64,000 bases of DNA from Pararhizobium polonicum (GCF_001687365.1 NZ_LGLV01000009.1:62001-126000), one strand, 5' to 3'; positions 48,717-57,435 are shown, numbered from the stretch's first letter. Translations and numbers: made by a program. Notes: a model not told the origin generated them from the letters alone.

Positions 48717-49961
48717 TTATTGTCGCCGGCTGCCTATTGCCCTCAAGGGATCCAATACCCAGTCGGTGAAGTGGCGGCGGTCGGTGATGACATCGCCGAG
48801 AAGGGTCATGCCGGGAGCCAGCGGCCGGTCTTCGCCATAGGCGGTGACGCTGGTACGCTCCAGACTGACGGTGACGCGGTAAACGGTGTCTTTGAATGCG
48901 ATCGGGGCAAGCAGCTCGCCCTCGCGGTAGGTGGCGCGCGAAACCTGCACGACATGGCCCGAAATCGCGCCGAAACGCTGGTAGGGGAAGGCGTCGATTC
49001 TCAGCCGCACGTCCTGTCCCGGCTGGATCAGTCCGGCGGCGCGCGGTGGCACCAGCAGGTTGGCTTCCAGGCTGCTGGCGGTTGGCACCAGAGCCAAGAG
49101 GGGCGATTGCGCCGCCGCCGTCTGTCCCAGCTGAGCCTGCAGCACGGCAACCCGGCCGGCCACGGGCGCAACCATGACGTAGGAGCGGTTGACCTGCAGC
49201 TGCGCCAGGGATTGCTCGAGTTCGCTGCGCAGGCCGCGCAATTGCGCCAGTTTGTCCTCGCGCTCCGCCGGCAGGCTTGCCAGCTGCGAGCGGGCATCGC
49301 TGAGGTCGCCGCCACGCGATTCTTTCTGCCGCTCCAGTTCGTGAATGACGCCGTCCTGGGTCAGGGCCTGCTGCTGCAGGCGCGACAGCTCAAACCGCGT
49401 GCCGCTTCCCTTGGCCTGAAGTTGACCGTAGCGGCTCGCATCCTCCGCCTGCAGGGCTTGCAGCTTGCGCTCCGACGACAGACGGCTTTCCTGGCTCGAC
49501 AATTCTTCGCCGAGACCTGCTACCCGGGCGGACAGGCGCCGGCTCTCTTCTTCAAAACGGGCCGTTGCCGCCGCCATCTGGGTGTCGATCGCCTGGATGC
49601 GGGCTTCCGTCTCCAGCCGCAGCTTTTCGCCCACCGGGCCGTCGATGCCGGCCGTTTCAAGTGACAGCTCCACCAGGGGCTGGCCCTGAGCGACGATATC
49701 GCCTTCGTGCACCAGCACCTTCGAGACAGTGCCGCCCTTGGTGGCATATATCTGGGCGAGGCCTCCGATCGGCGCGATATAGCCTTGCACGGTCTCCTTG
49801 CGGGCATAGGTGCCGGTCACCAGATAGGTGCCGCCGGCCAGCACGAAGAGGCCCAGAACCGCCGTCATCACCTTGTGGCGCACCGGCTGCACGATCATCA
49901 CCTCGCCGCGAAGCCGGCGGCGGTGCTCAATGGCCTGCGGGCGGAACAATCCGGTGCTCAT
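48717..49961 (-). CDS. HlyD/CvaA-family membrane fusion protein for peptide export
   Basis: 414 residues: one N-terminal membrane helix (VMTAVLGLFVLAGGTYLVTG), a split lipoyl domain (GGTVSKVLVHEGDIVAQGQPLV) and a long coiled coil from about residue 125 to 250, then a beta-barrel end. The RPQAIEHRRRLRGEV start is typical of CvaA/colicin V-type adaptors. The 4-bp overlap with the exporter gene shows coupling. It spans the periplasm to an outer membrane TolC-type channel, which is not in the window. Confidence 0.92.
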   Translation of the reverse strand: MSTGLFRPQAIEHRRRLRGEVMIVQPVRHKVMTAVLGLFVLAGGTYLVTGTYARKETVQGYIAPIGGLAQIYATKGGTVSKVLVHEGDIVAQGQPLVELSLETAGIDGPVGEKLRLETEARIQAIDTQMAAATARFEEESRRLSARVAGLGEELSSQESRLSSERKLQALQAEDASRYGQLQAKGSGTRFELSRLQQQALTQDGVIHELERQKESRGGDLSDARSQLASLPAEREDKLAQLRGLRSELEQSLAQLQVNRSYVMVAPVAGRVAVLQAQLGQTAAAQSPLLALVPTASSLEANLLVPPRAAGLIQPGQDVRLRIDAFPYQRFGAISGHVVQVSRATYREGELLAPIAFKDTVYRVTVSLERTSVTAYGEDRPLAPGMTLLGDVITDRRHFTDWVLDPLRAIGSRRQ

Positions 49962-52090
49962 GGCACCACCTGCAATGGCTGGGCCTGCACGTCGCGCACC
50001 AGTTCACGGACCTTGCTGTTTTCGACGGCAAAAACCCGGTGAGCACCCTCGATGGCGCCGGGGCGATGGGCGACCATGACCTGGGTAATGCCGATGGTGC
50101 GCAGCGCCTGCATGACCCGGCGCTCGGCAAGCACGTCCAGATTGGCCGTCCCCTCGTCGAGGAACAGGATGGACGGGCGGCGGTAAAGGGCGCGGGCGAG
50201 CAGAACGCGCTGTTGCTGGCCGCCCGACAGGGTGGATCCGAGGTCGCCGACCAGGGTCATGTAGCCCATCGGCATGCGCAGGATCTCGTCACGGATGCCG
50301 ACCAGCCCGGCCACTTCCTCGACGCGCTCCATGTCCATGTCGGGATCGAAGAAGGCGATGTTGTCGGCGATCGTGCCGGCAAACAGCTGGTCGTCCTGCA
50401 TCACCACGCCGATGCGTTCGCGGTAGGCTCGTGTACCCCATGCGTTCAGAGGCAGGCCGTCGGCGAGCACTTCGCCTTCTCCGGCAGGATAAAGTCCGAT
50501 GAGCAGCTTCAAAAGCGTCGACTTGCCGCCGCCGGACGGCCCGACAAACACCACGGACTGCCCCGGCTCGATGCCCAGCGAGACATCCTTGAACACCCAG
50601 GGTTCGCGTTCGGCATAGCGGAAGCAGAGGTTGCGCGCTTCCAGCGCGCCCGCGAACGGGCGGTTGATCCGCGCCTCGGCTTCCAGCCCCGGCTCGAGAT
50701 CCTGATGCACCGCGTCCGCCAGCCGTTCCAGATGCAGGCCGGTCATGCGGAATTTGAAATATTGTTCGACAAGCGACAGGGCCGCCGTGCTGAACTGGCT
50801 CTGGTAGGACAGGAAAGCCAGCAGCATGCCCAGCGTCATCTCGCCCCGGATGATCGCCGCAGCACCGAGATACAGGATGAAAACAGCCGCCGCTCCCATC
50901 AGCAAGGACAGGCCGGCCGTGCCGTTGAGATTGACTTTCTGAACGCGGACATTGTTGTTCATGCTGTCGGCATAGGCGTTCTGCCAGACGCCGTGGCGCT
51001 CCAGTTCCCGGCCGAACAGCTTGAAGGCGCGGGCGCCGCGGATGGTTTCCAGAAAGACGCTGTCCACCTTGGCCTGATACTGGATACCCTCATTGGTGAG
51101 GCTCTTCAGCCAGGGGAAGGTGCCGAGCCGGACAGCGACGACAAGCGCCAGCGAGGCCAGCACCATGGCCGTCAGAGACGGCGCGTAGATCAGCATCACC
51201 ACCAGGGTGATGATCGCCATGGCTCCGTCCATGACAGCGGAGACGAGGCCGCCGGTGAGCAGGTCCTGCACCGGCTGCAGCGAGTTGAAACGGGAGAGGA
51301 TATCGCCGAGGCGTCTTTTCTCGAACCACGGCACAGGCAGGCGCAGTGCGTGGCGCAACAGATTGCCGCGCATCTGAAACGTCAGAAGCGTGCTGAAATG
51401 CATCTGCACGTAACCGCGCAGCAGGGTCGTGCCGGTCTGTATCAACAGCAGCAAACCGGCGCCGATGACAATGACGTTCAGGAGGTCGAGATCGCCCTTG
51501 GAGATTGCCTCGTCGACGATCATCTGATTGACGAGGGGAGACAGCAGGCTGAACAGCTGCAGCAGGGACGAGAGGGCCAGAATCTGCAGCAGGCTGGGAA
51601 TGAAGCCGGCGGTCTTCGACCACAGATCCCCCAGCCGCACCCGCTCGACAAGCTTGCGCTTTTGAAAGCTGGCGGCGGGCATCAGTTCGAGTGCCACACC
51701 GGTAAAATGCCTGGAGGCCTCCGCATGGGACAGCCGCCTCAGTCCGCTGGCCGGATCGTGCACCTCGATGCGGGTCGGCGTGACCCTGCTCAGCACGACA
51801 TAATGCGACATGTCCCAGTGCAGGACGCACGGCATTCGCAGCCGTCCGATGTCCTCCATCTCCAGCCTGACCGGCCGGCTGGCAAAACCCAGGCCATCGG
51901 CGACGGAGATAAGGGTCTTCAGCGTCGCGCCCTTCAACGACACGACATGGCGGCGCCGGAGTTCCGACAGCGTCACCCGGTGGCCATGGTGGCTTGCCAC
52001 CATGGCCAGGCACGCCAGTCCGCACTCGGCCGCTTCAGACTGAAGCAGCGGCTCGATGCGGGAGCGGTTATGAAGGGCATTGAGGAGCAA
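49958..52090 (-). CDS. Peptidase-containing ABC exporter (C39, CvaB/LagD type)
   Basis: 710 residues. The N-terminal C39 cysteine peptidase shows QSEAAECGLACLAMVASHHG (catalytic Cys near residue 23), then HWDMSHYVVL (His) and HDPASGLRRL (Asp). Six membrane helices follow, then the ATPase with [29 protein letters not shown] and ILFLDEGTANLD. The active site residues are all there, so it should cut the Gly-Gly leader and export the peptide encoded at 48648. Translation appears to begin at TTG 52090 after TAGGA; no nearby ATG exists. Confidence 0.93.
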   Translation of the reverse strand: MLLNALHNRSRIEPLLQSEAAECGLACLAMVASHHGHRVTLSELRRRHVVSLKGATLKTLISVADGLGFASRPVRLEMEDIGRLRMPCVLHWDMSHYVVLSRVTPTRIEVHDPASGLRRLSHAEASRHFTGVALELMPAASFQKRKLVERVRLGDLWSKTAGFIPSLLQILALSSLLQLFSLLSPLVNQMIVDEAISKGDLDLLNVIVIGAGLLLLIQTGTTLLRGYVQMHFSTLLTFQMRGNLLRHALRLPVPWFEKRRLGDILSRFNSLQPVQDLLTGGLVSAVMDGAMAIITLVVMLIYAPSLTAMVLASLALVVAVRLGTFPWLKSLTNEGIQYQAKVDSVFLETIRGARAFKLFGRELERHGVWQNAYADSMNNNVRVQKVNLNGTAGLSLLMGAAAVFILYLGAAAIIRGEMTLGMLLAFLSYQSQFSTAALSLVEQYFKFRMTGLHLERLADAVHQDLEPGLEAEARINRPFAGALEARNLCFRYAEREPWVFKDVSLGIEPGQSVVFVGPSGGGKSTLLKLLIGLYPAGEGEVLADGLPLNAWGTRAYRERIGVVMQDDQLFAGTIADNIAFFDPDMDMERVEEVAGLVGIRDEILRMPMGYMTLVGDLGSTLSGGQQQRVLLARALYRRPSILFLDEGTANLDVLAERRVMQALRTIGITQVMVAHRPGAIEGAHRVFAVENSKVRELVRDVQAQPLQVVP

Positions 52091-52203
52091 CTGACGATCC
52101 TATCGCGCGCTTGAATGAAAACCTGCGCGCCCTGGAGTTCAGAACTGGTTTGTTATGGTGGAGGCTGACGGCGCACGGGCGCCGGCGTCTCATCGGTCCC
52201 TTT

Positions 52204-52566
52204 TCAGAAGCGGTCGGTCGTCATGCGCCGCGTTTCCAGGATTTCACCCCGGCGGGAGACGATAACAAGAAGCCTTTCATCCCGGCGGGAGGCCCTTACA
52301 AAATACCGGCCACGTTCCAGCCGCACGTCCCGGACGCGGTATCCGCGCCGTTCGAGCAGGCTGATGACATCGCGCTGGCCAAACTGCTCGTGCCGCTCGC
52401 GGGCGTATCGATTGCGTTCCTGGGCCCGATGTCCGTTCGCCAGGCCGTCCTCCAGATACCGCTCGCGGGCACCGTCTCTGTAATAGCCGTCCTGGGCCAG
52501 GGCGGGGGAGAGGACACCGGTCATCAGCAATGCGGCGCAAGCCAGAGCGGCCAGGTTTCTGTTCAT
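52204..52566 (-). CDS. Small secreted protein, PepSY-like
   Basis: 120 residues with a signal peptide (cut after SPALA, residue 24) and a basic, Arg-rich mature part. The end DVISLLERRGYRVRDVRL then VRASRRDERLLVIVSRRGEI looks like one PepSY-type fold, a small periplasmic domain found in inhibitor and hypothetical proteins. No function can be assigned. It lies upstream of the peptide exporter on the same strand, 114 bp apart, but may not belong to it. Confidence 0.7.
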   Translation of the reverse strand: MNRNLAALACAALLMTGVLSPALAQDGYYRDGARERYLEDGLANGHRAQERNRYARERHEQFGQRDVISLLERRGYRVRDVRLERGRYFVRASRRDERLLVIVSRRGEILETRRMTTDRF

Positions 52567-52999
52567 TCTTGTCTCCTGTCGAGCCGAATTTCCGCGAACC
52601 CGGACAGTCGCAAGCGACCATCGTCCGGGGACGTCAATCCGGGAACATGTTTCATCCAGGCCGGTTCGGCTGCTTGTCTCACCCCGCGCGCCGCCGGTTG
52701 GCTTGGCGATCGATTGTGGGAGAAGCAGTGACCCAGCCAGGTAAAACTAGCCGCTGCGAAATTGCTGTGTGTGCTGTTTTGTTACGAAAGGTTCGCAACT
52801 GTGGTCGCTTGGAGGCACGCGGCCATGCGGGCAGCAGGGGAGATCCGGGATGCCAGCCTCAACCCGCGCATGACCATCGGTGAGGCCGTCGGTCAGCCGA
52901 ATCCCCGGTTGGCCAAGGGCGACGAGATAGACCGGCGGTGTGGACCGAATCCTCGCCGGAGCCGAAGGCGTTTATCCCGGCTTTGCGAGCCGCCCGCTT
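52567..52999. other. Intergenic region upstream of the IS remnants
   Basis: 433 bp between the small secreted protein gene and the first transposase fragment. Both strands have short open frames only; none has a family resemblance. I see no strong hairpin or repeat. Confidence 0.4.
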
Positions 53000-53064
53000 G
53001 CACGGCATCGGAAACCTCCATGCCGCCAAACTTCGCCTTGTATTTGTAGAAGGTCGCCTCAAGG
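53000..53064 (-). pseudogene. IS3-family transposase OrfA fragment
   Basis: About 21 codons on the minus strand read EATFYKYKAKFGGMEVSDAV, the conserved core of IS3-family OrfA (the part just before the leucine zipper). It starts abruptly at about 53064, where the IS630 fragment is cut, and ends with unrelated sequence. It is a relic only. Confidence 0.65.
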
Positions 53065-53543
53065 CGGCAGGAACAGGAACCAGGCGCCTCTGTCTTTCAA
53101 GGCCTGTGCCGCTTTGGTGCTTTTGTGAACCGCGAGATTGTCGAGGATGACGATGTCACCAGGTTTAAGTGTTGGCGCAAGCTGGGTCTGGACATAAGTG
53201 CTGAACGGCGCAAACATTCGCCACGCGGGCAGCGGCCACGCAGCCGGACCATCTTCGTGTTCACGGAAGTTTCGTCAATGAAGACAAGACGATGTGGTTC
53301 CAGCCGTACCGTCGCGCGCGTGCGTTCCGATGCCGTCAGGGCTTTTTTATATGGGAACCCTTGGGCCACCAGGACACGCGACAACGACGAGGGCGGGACC
53401 CGGACGCCATGCGCCCCGTCAAGCTTGTCAGCCAGTTCCGGCATGGTGATGTCGGGCCTGTGCTCGACCTCGGCGATCAGGAAAGGCAGACAGGCCGAAA
53501 GTTTGCCGCTTCCCGGCGGACGGCCTTGCATCCCGCCACGCAA
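53065..53543 (-). pseudogene. IS630-family transposase remnant
   Basis: Minus-strand translation gives PDITMPELADKLDGAHGV, LEPHRLVFIDETSVNTKMVRLRGR with the first catalytic Asp, and, in another frame, GDIVILDNLAVHKSTKA and DRGAWFLFLPP. These are consecutive IS630 motifs but the order is broken by internal deletions and a frame change, and the C-terminus (SPDLNPIE) is missing where it meets the IS3 fragment. It cannot be functional. Confidence 0.8.
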
Positions 53544-53640
53544 GAAGCGGTGGCACCCCGCCGACTACGACAAAACTCTCTACAAACAGCGATACCGCAT
53601 CGAGAACATGTTCGGCAGGATCAACGATGGTTTGCCGTTC
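53530..53640 (+). pseudogene. IS5-family transposase C-terminal fragment
   Basis: Plus-strand translation KKRWHPADYDKTLYKQRYRI followed by ENMFGRIND is the YREK-like signature of IS5-family transposases (Y-x2-R-x6-E). Only about 35 codons remain. The fragment ends some 25 bp from the terminator of the tracrRNA, so an insertion has eroded right up to the CRISPR locus. Confidence 0.75.
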
Positions 53641-53661
53641 GTCTTTGGCTCATACCCAAAA

Positions 53662-53742
53662 CCAAAAACGGCCCCCGGAGGGGCCGCCTTATCTGGTGCT
53701 GGTCGAGGCTTGTTAACGGCCAGACCGCGTTTTCTGATCTGC
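53662..53742 (-). ncRNA. tracrRNA core (anti-repeat, nexus stem, intrinsic terminator)
   Basis: On the minus strand 53742-53712 is complementary to the 5' part of the crRNA repeat: 19 consecutive pairs (GCAGATCAGAAAACGCGGT), then G-U-tolerant pairing to the end. It is followed by a nexus-like stem GCCT/AGGC and a 7-bp hairpin CGGCCCC/GGGGCCG (53669-53686) with TTTTT, an intrinsic terminator. This is the full type II-C tracrRNA layout. A promoter TTGACG (53767-53772) with an 18-nt spacer and AGAAAT could start a short form near 53736. Confidence 0.85.
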
Positions 53743-53811
53743 ATTTCTGCCAAATCTGGCGATGCGCGTCAAGCGGTCCAACTGCAACTACATCATCGCG
53801 TACTGACTATA
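53743..53811 (-). ncRNA. 5' extension of a long-form, natural single-guide tracrRNA
   Basis: Directly upstream of the anti-repeat on the same strand, 53788-53773 reads GTTGCAGTTGGACCGC, 14 of 16 identical to the first 16 nt of the crRNA repeat. It can pair back onto the anti-repeat across a 30-nt loop, making a repeat:anti-repeat duplex within one RNA. Before it lies the guide-like segment ending GCGATGATGTA (53799-53789). A -10 box TATAGT at 53811-53806 would start RNA near 53799, leaving a guide of about 11 nt. Confidence 0.6.
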
Positions 53812-53993
53812 AGCTTCAGTCTCAACGGTTGTGGGCGGAAACCGGTGTGGACCCGCTCTCCTGCATGTGATAGCTTTTATAACGCCAGCTAATAGACGCC
53901 TATCCGACGAGTTTGGACTCCCTCCGTCATGTATCTCGCTATCACTCTAATGGTGACTATGGCGGAGTTCTCGCGCGATTGCAATATGCTCCT

Positions 53994-54004
53994 TACATCA
54001 TCGC
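53994..54004 (-). promoter_or_regulatory. 11-nt seed match of the long tracrRNA guide, upstream of cas9
   Basis: GCGATGATGTA on the minus strand, identical to the guide-like end at 53799-53789, followed by AGGAGCAT in the PAM position. It lies 156 bp before the cas9 ATG. A weak promoter with TTGCAA (53979-53984) and CATATT (54004-54009) would read toward cas9 and span this site. Confidence 0.55.
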
Positions 54005-54031
54005 ATATTTTTTTCAGCCTGTCCGCTGATG

Positions 54032-54137
54032 GTTGCAGACGGCTGGACCGCGTTTTCTGATCTGTTAAACTCACGCAAAGCGCAGAAAATATGCGCTGGA
54101 GGTGGCGGCTGGGCCGCGTTTTCTGATCAGCCATGCA
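54032..54137 (+). repeat. Two-repeat mini-CRISPR or extra anti-repeats upstream of cas9
   Basis: Repeat-like copy 1 at 54032-54071 matches the array repeat (inverted relative to the array) except for a 4-nt insertion and 2 changes. Copy 2 at 54102-54137 matches at 27 of the first 31 positions, then decays into the cas9 leader. They are separated by exactly 30 nt, the spacer length of the main array, and that interval contains AGCGCA/TGCGCT. Read on the plus strand they give crRNA-like RNAs; on the minus strand they would be anti-repeats but without terminators. Confidence 0.75.
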
Positions 54138-54159
54138 GGGCCAAGGTTTATTCTTTTTT

Positions 54160-57100
54160 ATGTATAGCAATCTTCTTTTTTCATTTGATATCGGCACCAA
54201 CTCGATCGGCTGGTGCGTGTTCGCGCTGGATGAGGCGGGGGAGCCTTACCGTATCGTCGATCTCGGAGCCCGCATCTATGCGGATGGCCGTGATCCGCAG
54301 TCGAAAACCTCGCTGGCCGTTGCCCGCCGTGAAGCACGCGCCATGTCGCGCCGGCGCGACCGCTATCTGCGGCGGCGCAAGGCGACGCTGCGCACGATGA
54401 TCGAGTACGGCCTGATGCCGGGCGACAAGGCGGGGCAGGAGGCGGTGTTGCGTGAAACCGGCGATCGGGAGGGCGGCGACGAAAGCTTCAATCCCTATGC
54501 TTTGCGGGCCCGCGCACTCAGCGAAAAGCTGCCGCCCGCCTATATCGGCCGGGTGCTTTTCCATCTCGGCCAGAGGCGCGGCTTCAAGTCGAACCGCAAG
54601 ACCGACCGCAAGGACAACGACAAGGGCAAGATCGCGCTCGGCATCGACGAGCTGACGGCGGCGATGCACCGTTCCGGATCTCCGACCCTTGGCGCCTGGC
54701 TGGCGATGCGCCGGGCGGAGGGGCATTCGGTGCGGCTGCGGGCCGGTTCCGAGGTGTTCGATGCGGAGGGCTATGCCTTCTATCCCGAACGATCGCTGCT
54801 GGAGGATGAGTTCCGCCAGATATGGGACGCTCAGGCGGTGCATCATCCCGACATATTGACGCCGGAACGCCGCGCGCACCTTTTTCGGGTGATGTTCTAT
54901 CAGCGGCCGCTGAAGAAACCGCTTGTCGGCCGCTGCTCCTTCAATCCGGCGGAGTTTCGGCTTTCCCGAGCGCATCCGCTGTTTCAGGAGTTCCGGCTCT
55001 ACAAGGAAATCAACGACCTGGAGGTCGTTCTGCCGGATCAGAGCCACCGCAAGCTGACGCTTGATGAGCGCAATGCGCTGGTGGCCAAGCTGAAAACGTC
55101 AAGAAAGGCCAGCTTTTCGGCATTGCGCAAAACGCTGAAACTGACGCCGGACCTTGTTTTCAACAAGGAATCGGAGGCCCGTAAAGAGCTCCTCGGCGAC
55201 GAGATCTATTCGGTATTGGCCGACGCGAAGATGTTCGGTGCGCGATGGGGCGGTTTTTCGCGCGCGCGGCAGTGGGAGATCATCACGCGCCTGAAGGAGG
55301 AGGAGGACCCTGCAAGCCTTTCCAGCTGGCTGAAGAGTGAATTCGGCCTTGATGATGAACGCGTCACCGCGATTGCCAACGCATCTCTGCCGGATGGATA
55401 TGGCCGGCTCGGAGAGACGGCGCTTGCTTCCATGCTGGAGGAGCTGAAGACGGCGGTGATCCCCGAATCCGAGGCGGCGCGGCTCTGCGGTTACGATCAT
55501 AGCAATCTTGCGAAAGAGCAGGACGAAGGGCTGGACACCCTGCCGGAATACCAGGAAATCCTGGAGCGGCACATTCCTCCGGGCACCGGCGATCCCGATG
55601 ATATCTACGATCTGCGCAAGGGCCGCATCACCAATCCGACGGTGCATATCGGGTTGAACCAGCTTCGACGCGTCGTCAATGCATTGATCCACCGGTTCGG
55701 CAGGCCGCAGCGCATCGTCGTGGAACTGGCACGCGACCTGCAGCTTTCGGAAAAGCAGAAGGACGATGTCAATCGCCGGATTGCGAAAAATACCCGCGAG
55801 GCCGAGGGGCGTTCGCAGAAGCTGATCGAAATGGGTCAGCTCGACACCGGTTACAACCGGTTGCTTCTGAAACTCTGGGAGGAGCTGAACCTGGACAAGC
55901 CGGAGGATCGGGTCTGCATCTATTCCGGCAAGCCGATTGGTATCGCCATGTTGTTTTCCGGCGAGGTGGACGTCGATCATATCCTTCCCTGGTCGAAAAC
56001 GCTCGACGACAGCCAGGCGAACAAGCTGCTGTGCCTGAAATCCGCCAATCGTCAGAAACGCAATCGCACACCGTCCGACGTGCCGGAATGGCGCGACCGC
56101 TATGACGAGGTTCTTGCGCGCGCGGCGCGCTTGCCGAGGAACAAGCGGTGGCGCTTTGCCGCCGATGCCATGCAGCAATTCGAGGCGGAAGGCGGCTTTC
56201 TGGCGCGGCAGTTGACGGATACGCAGTACCTGTCGCGCATGGCGCTCGAATATCTGTCTGCGCTCTATCCGTCCGAGGAAGCCGATAAATCGGGGGAGTT
56301 GCGCCAACGCAAGCGGGTTCATGTGGTGCCCGGCCGGCTGACGGAGCTGCTGCGCCGCAACTGGGGCCTCAACACTCTGTTGCCGGATCACAATCTGGGT
56401 GAGATGGCGCAGGAGAAGAACCGCAGGGATCACCGTCACCATGCGATCGACGCGGCTGTCATCGGCACGACCAGCCGCTCCCTCCTGCAGCGCATGTCCG
56501 GTGCAGCGGCACGGCTGGACGATGTGGCTTTCGACGATCTCGTCCGCACGGTTGTCAAGGACAACCCGCCATGGCCGGGCTTTCGGGAGGAATTGCTCGC
56601 GGCCATCGGCCGCGTCACGGTCAGTCACAAACCGGATCACGGCACAGTGTCGCGGGCGGCCTATGCGCAAGGGAAAGGTCAGACTGCCGGCAAGCTCCAC
56701 AACGACACCGCCTATGGCCTCACCGGGCTGGTGGATGCAAAGGGCAGTCCGCTGGTTGTGCGGCGCAAGCCGTTCATGGCCCTGGAGGTCAAGGACATCG
56801 CCTCGATCCGCGATACGGAGCTGCAGTCGGCATTGTACGGCGCCATCGGCAGCCTGACGGAAAAGAAGGCGCTGCAGGAAGCGCTCATCCGTTTTCGCGA
56901 CACGCATCCGCAATTCAAGGGGATCAGGCGGGTGCGGGTGCTGGAAACGCTTTCGGTTATCCCGATCGTTGATAGGGACGGCAAGGCCTACAAGGGCTAC
57001 AAGGGCGACGCCAACTATCGCTACGAGGTCTGGGAGACACTGGATGGCAAGTGGCATACGGAGGTCGTGTCGATGTTCGATGCGCATCAGCCGGGCTGGC

Positions 57101-57435
57101 AATCGCCTTTCCACAAGCAAAACCCGGCAGCACGCCGTGTTCTTAAACTTCAGCAGAACGACATGGTGGCCTATGAGCATCCGGCTGATGGATACACCAT
57201 TGCGCGCGTGGTGAAATTCTCGAACGACAAACGGATCTATTTCGCCTCCCATCGCGAGAGTGGCAGCCTGAAGGCGCGCGACGCGGACAAGGGCGACCCC
57301 TTCAGCTACTTCGCCAAGGCAAACAACGGGTTGCGGGACATCAAATGCCGGCAGGTGCGGATCGACGCGGCTGGCCGGATCTTCGACCCCGGCCCCCAGG
57401 ACAGGGAGACGCGGCAGGCGAATAAGGGTGTGTAG
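54160..57435 (+). CDS. cas9: Cas9 endonuclease, type II-C
   Basis: RNA-guided DNA endonuclease of about 1091 residues, the compact type II-C size. RuvC-I DIGTNSIGW with catalytic Asp10, bridge helix ARREARAMSRRRDRYLRRRK, RuvC-II IVVELARDL (Glu near 520), HNH DVDHILPWSKTLDDSQANKL with His608, and NRQKRNRTP, RuvC-III HRHHAIDAAVIG with Asp764. A PAM-interacting C-terminal domain ends the protein. ATG 54160 is preferred since the RuvC strand begins only 7 residues on; ATG 54133 falls inside a repeat-like copy. All nuclease residues are present. cas1 begins 51 bp after the stop. Confidence 0.96.
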   Translation: MYSNLLFSFDIGTNSIGWCVFALDEAGEPYRIVDLGARIYADGRDPQSKTSLAVARREARAMSRRRDRYLRRRKATLRTMIEYGLMPGDKAGQEAVLRETGDREGGDESFNPYALRARALSEKLPPAYIGRVLFHLGQRRGFKSNRKTDRKDNDKGKIALGIDELTAAMHRSGSPTLGAWLAMRRAEGHSVRLRAGSEVFDAEGYAFYPERSLLEDEFRQIWDAQAVHHPDILTPERRAHLFRVMFYQRPLKKPLVGRCSFNPAEFRLSRAHPLFQEFRLYKEINDLEVVLPDQSHRKLTLDERNALVAKLKTSRKASFSALRKTLKLTPDLVFNKESEARKELLGDEIYSVLADAKMFGARWGGFSRARQWEIITRLKEEEDPASLSSWLKSEFGLDDERVTAIANASLPDGYGRLGETALASMLEELKTAVIPESEAARLCGYDHSNLAKEQDEGLDTLPEYQEILERHIPPGTGDPDDIYDLRKGRITNPTVHIGLNQLRRVVNALIHRFGRPQRIVVELARDLQLSEKQKDDVNRRIAKNTREAEGRSQKLIEMGQLDTGYNRLLLKLWEELNLDKPEDRVCIYSGKPIGIAMLFSGEVDVDHILPWSKTLDDSQANKLLCLKSANRQKRNRTPSDVPEWRDRYDEVLARAARLPRNKRWRFAADAMQQFEAEGGFLARQLTDTQYLSRMALEYLSALYPSEEADKSGELRQRKRVHVVPGRLTELLRRNWGLNTLLPDHNLGEMAQEKNRRDHRHHAIDAAVIGTTSRSLLQRMSGAAARLDDVAFDDLVRTVVKDNPPWPGFREELLAAIGRVTVSHKPDHGTVSRAAYAQGKGQTAGKLHNDTAYGLTGLVDAKGSPLVVRRKPFMALEVKDIASIRDTELQSALYGAIGSLTEKKALQEALIRFRDTHPQFKGIRRVRVLETLSVIPIVDRDGKAYKGYKGDANYRYEVWETLDGKWHTEVVSMFDAHQPGWQSPFHKQNPAARRVLKLQQNDMVAYEHPADGYTIARVVKFSNDKRIYFASHRESGSLKARDADKGDPFSYFAKANNGLRDIKCRQVRIDAAGRIFDPGPQDRETRQANKGV

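Noticed and set aside
49565-52114. 849-codon plus-strand frame opposite the exporter genes
   Set aside because: Gln/His/Arg-rich shadow of two well-supported genes on the other strand.
54014-54029. Small hairpin TCAGC/GCTGA as a terminator for a second tracrRNA
   Set aside because: On the minus strand it is followed by A residues, not U, so it cannot be an intrinsic terminator in that direction.
54102-54137. Upstream ATG at 54133 as the Cas9 start
   Set aside because: It lies within a repeat-like copy and would add nine residues not typical of Cas9; ATG 54160 sits close to the RuvC-I strand.
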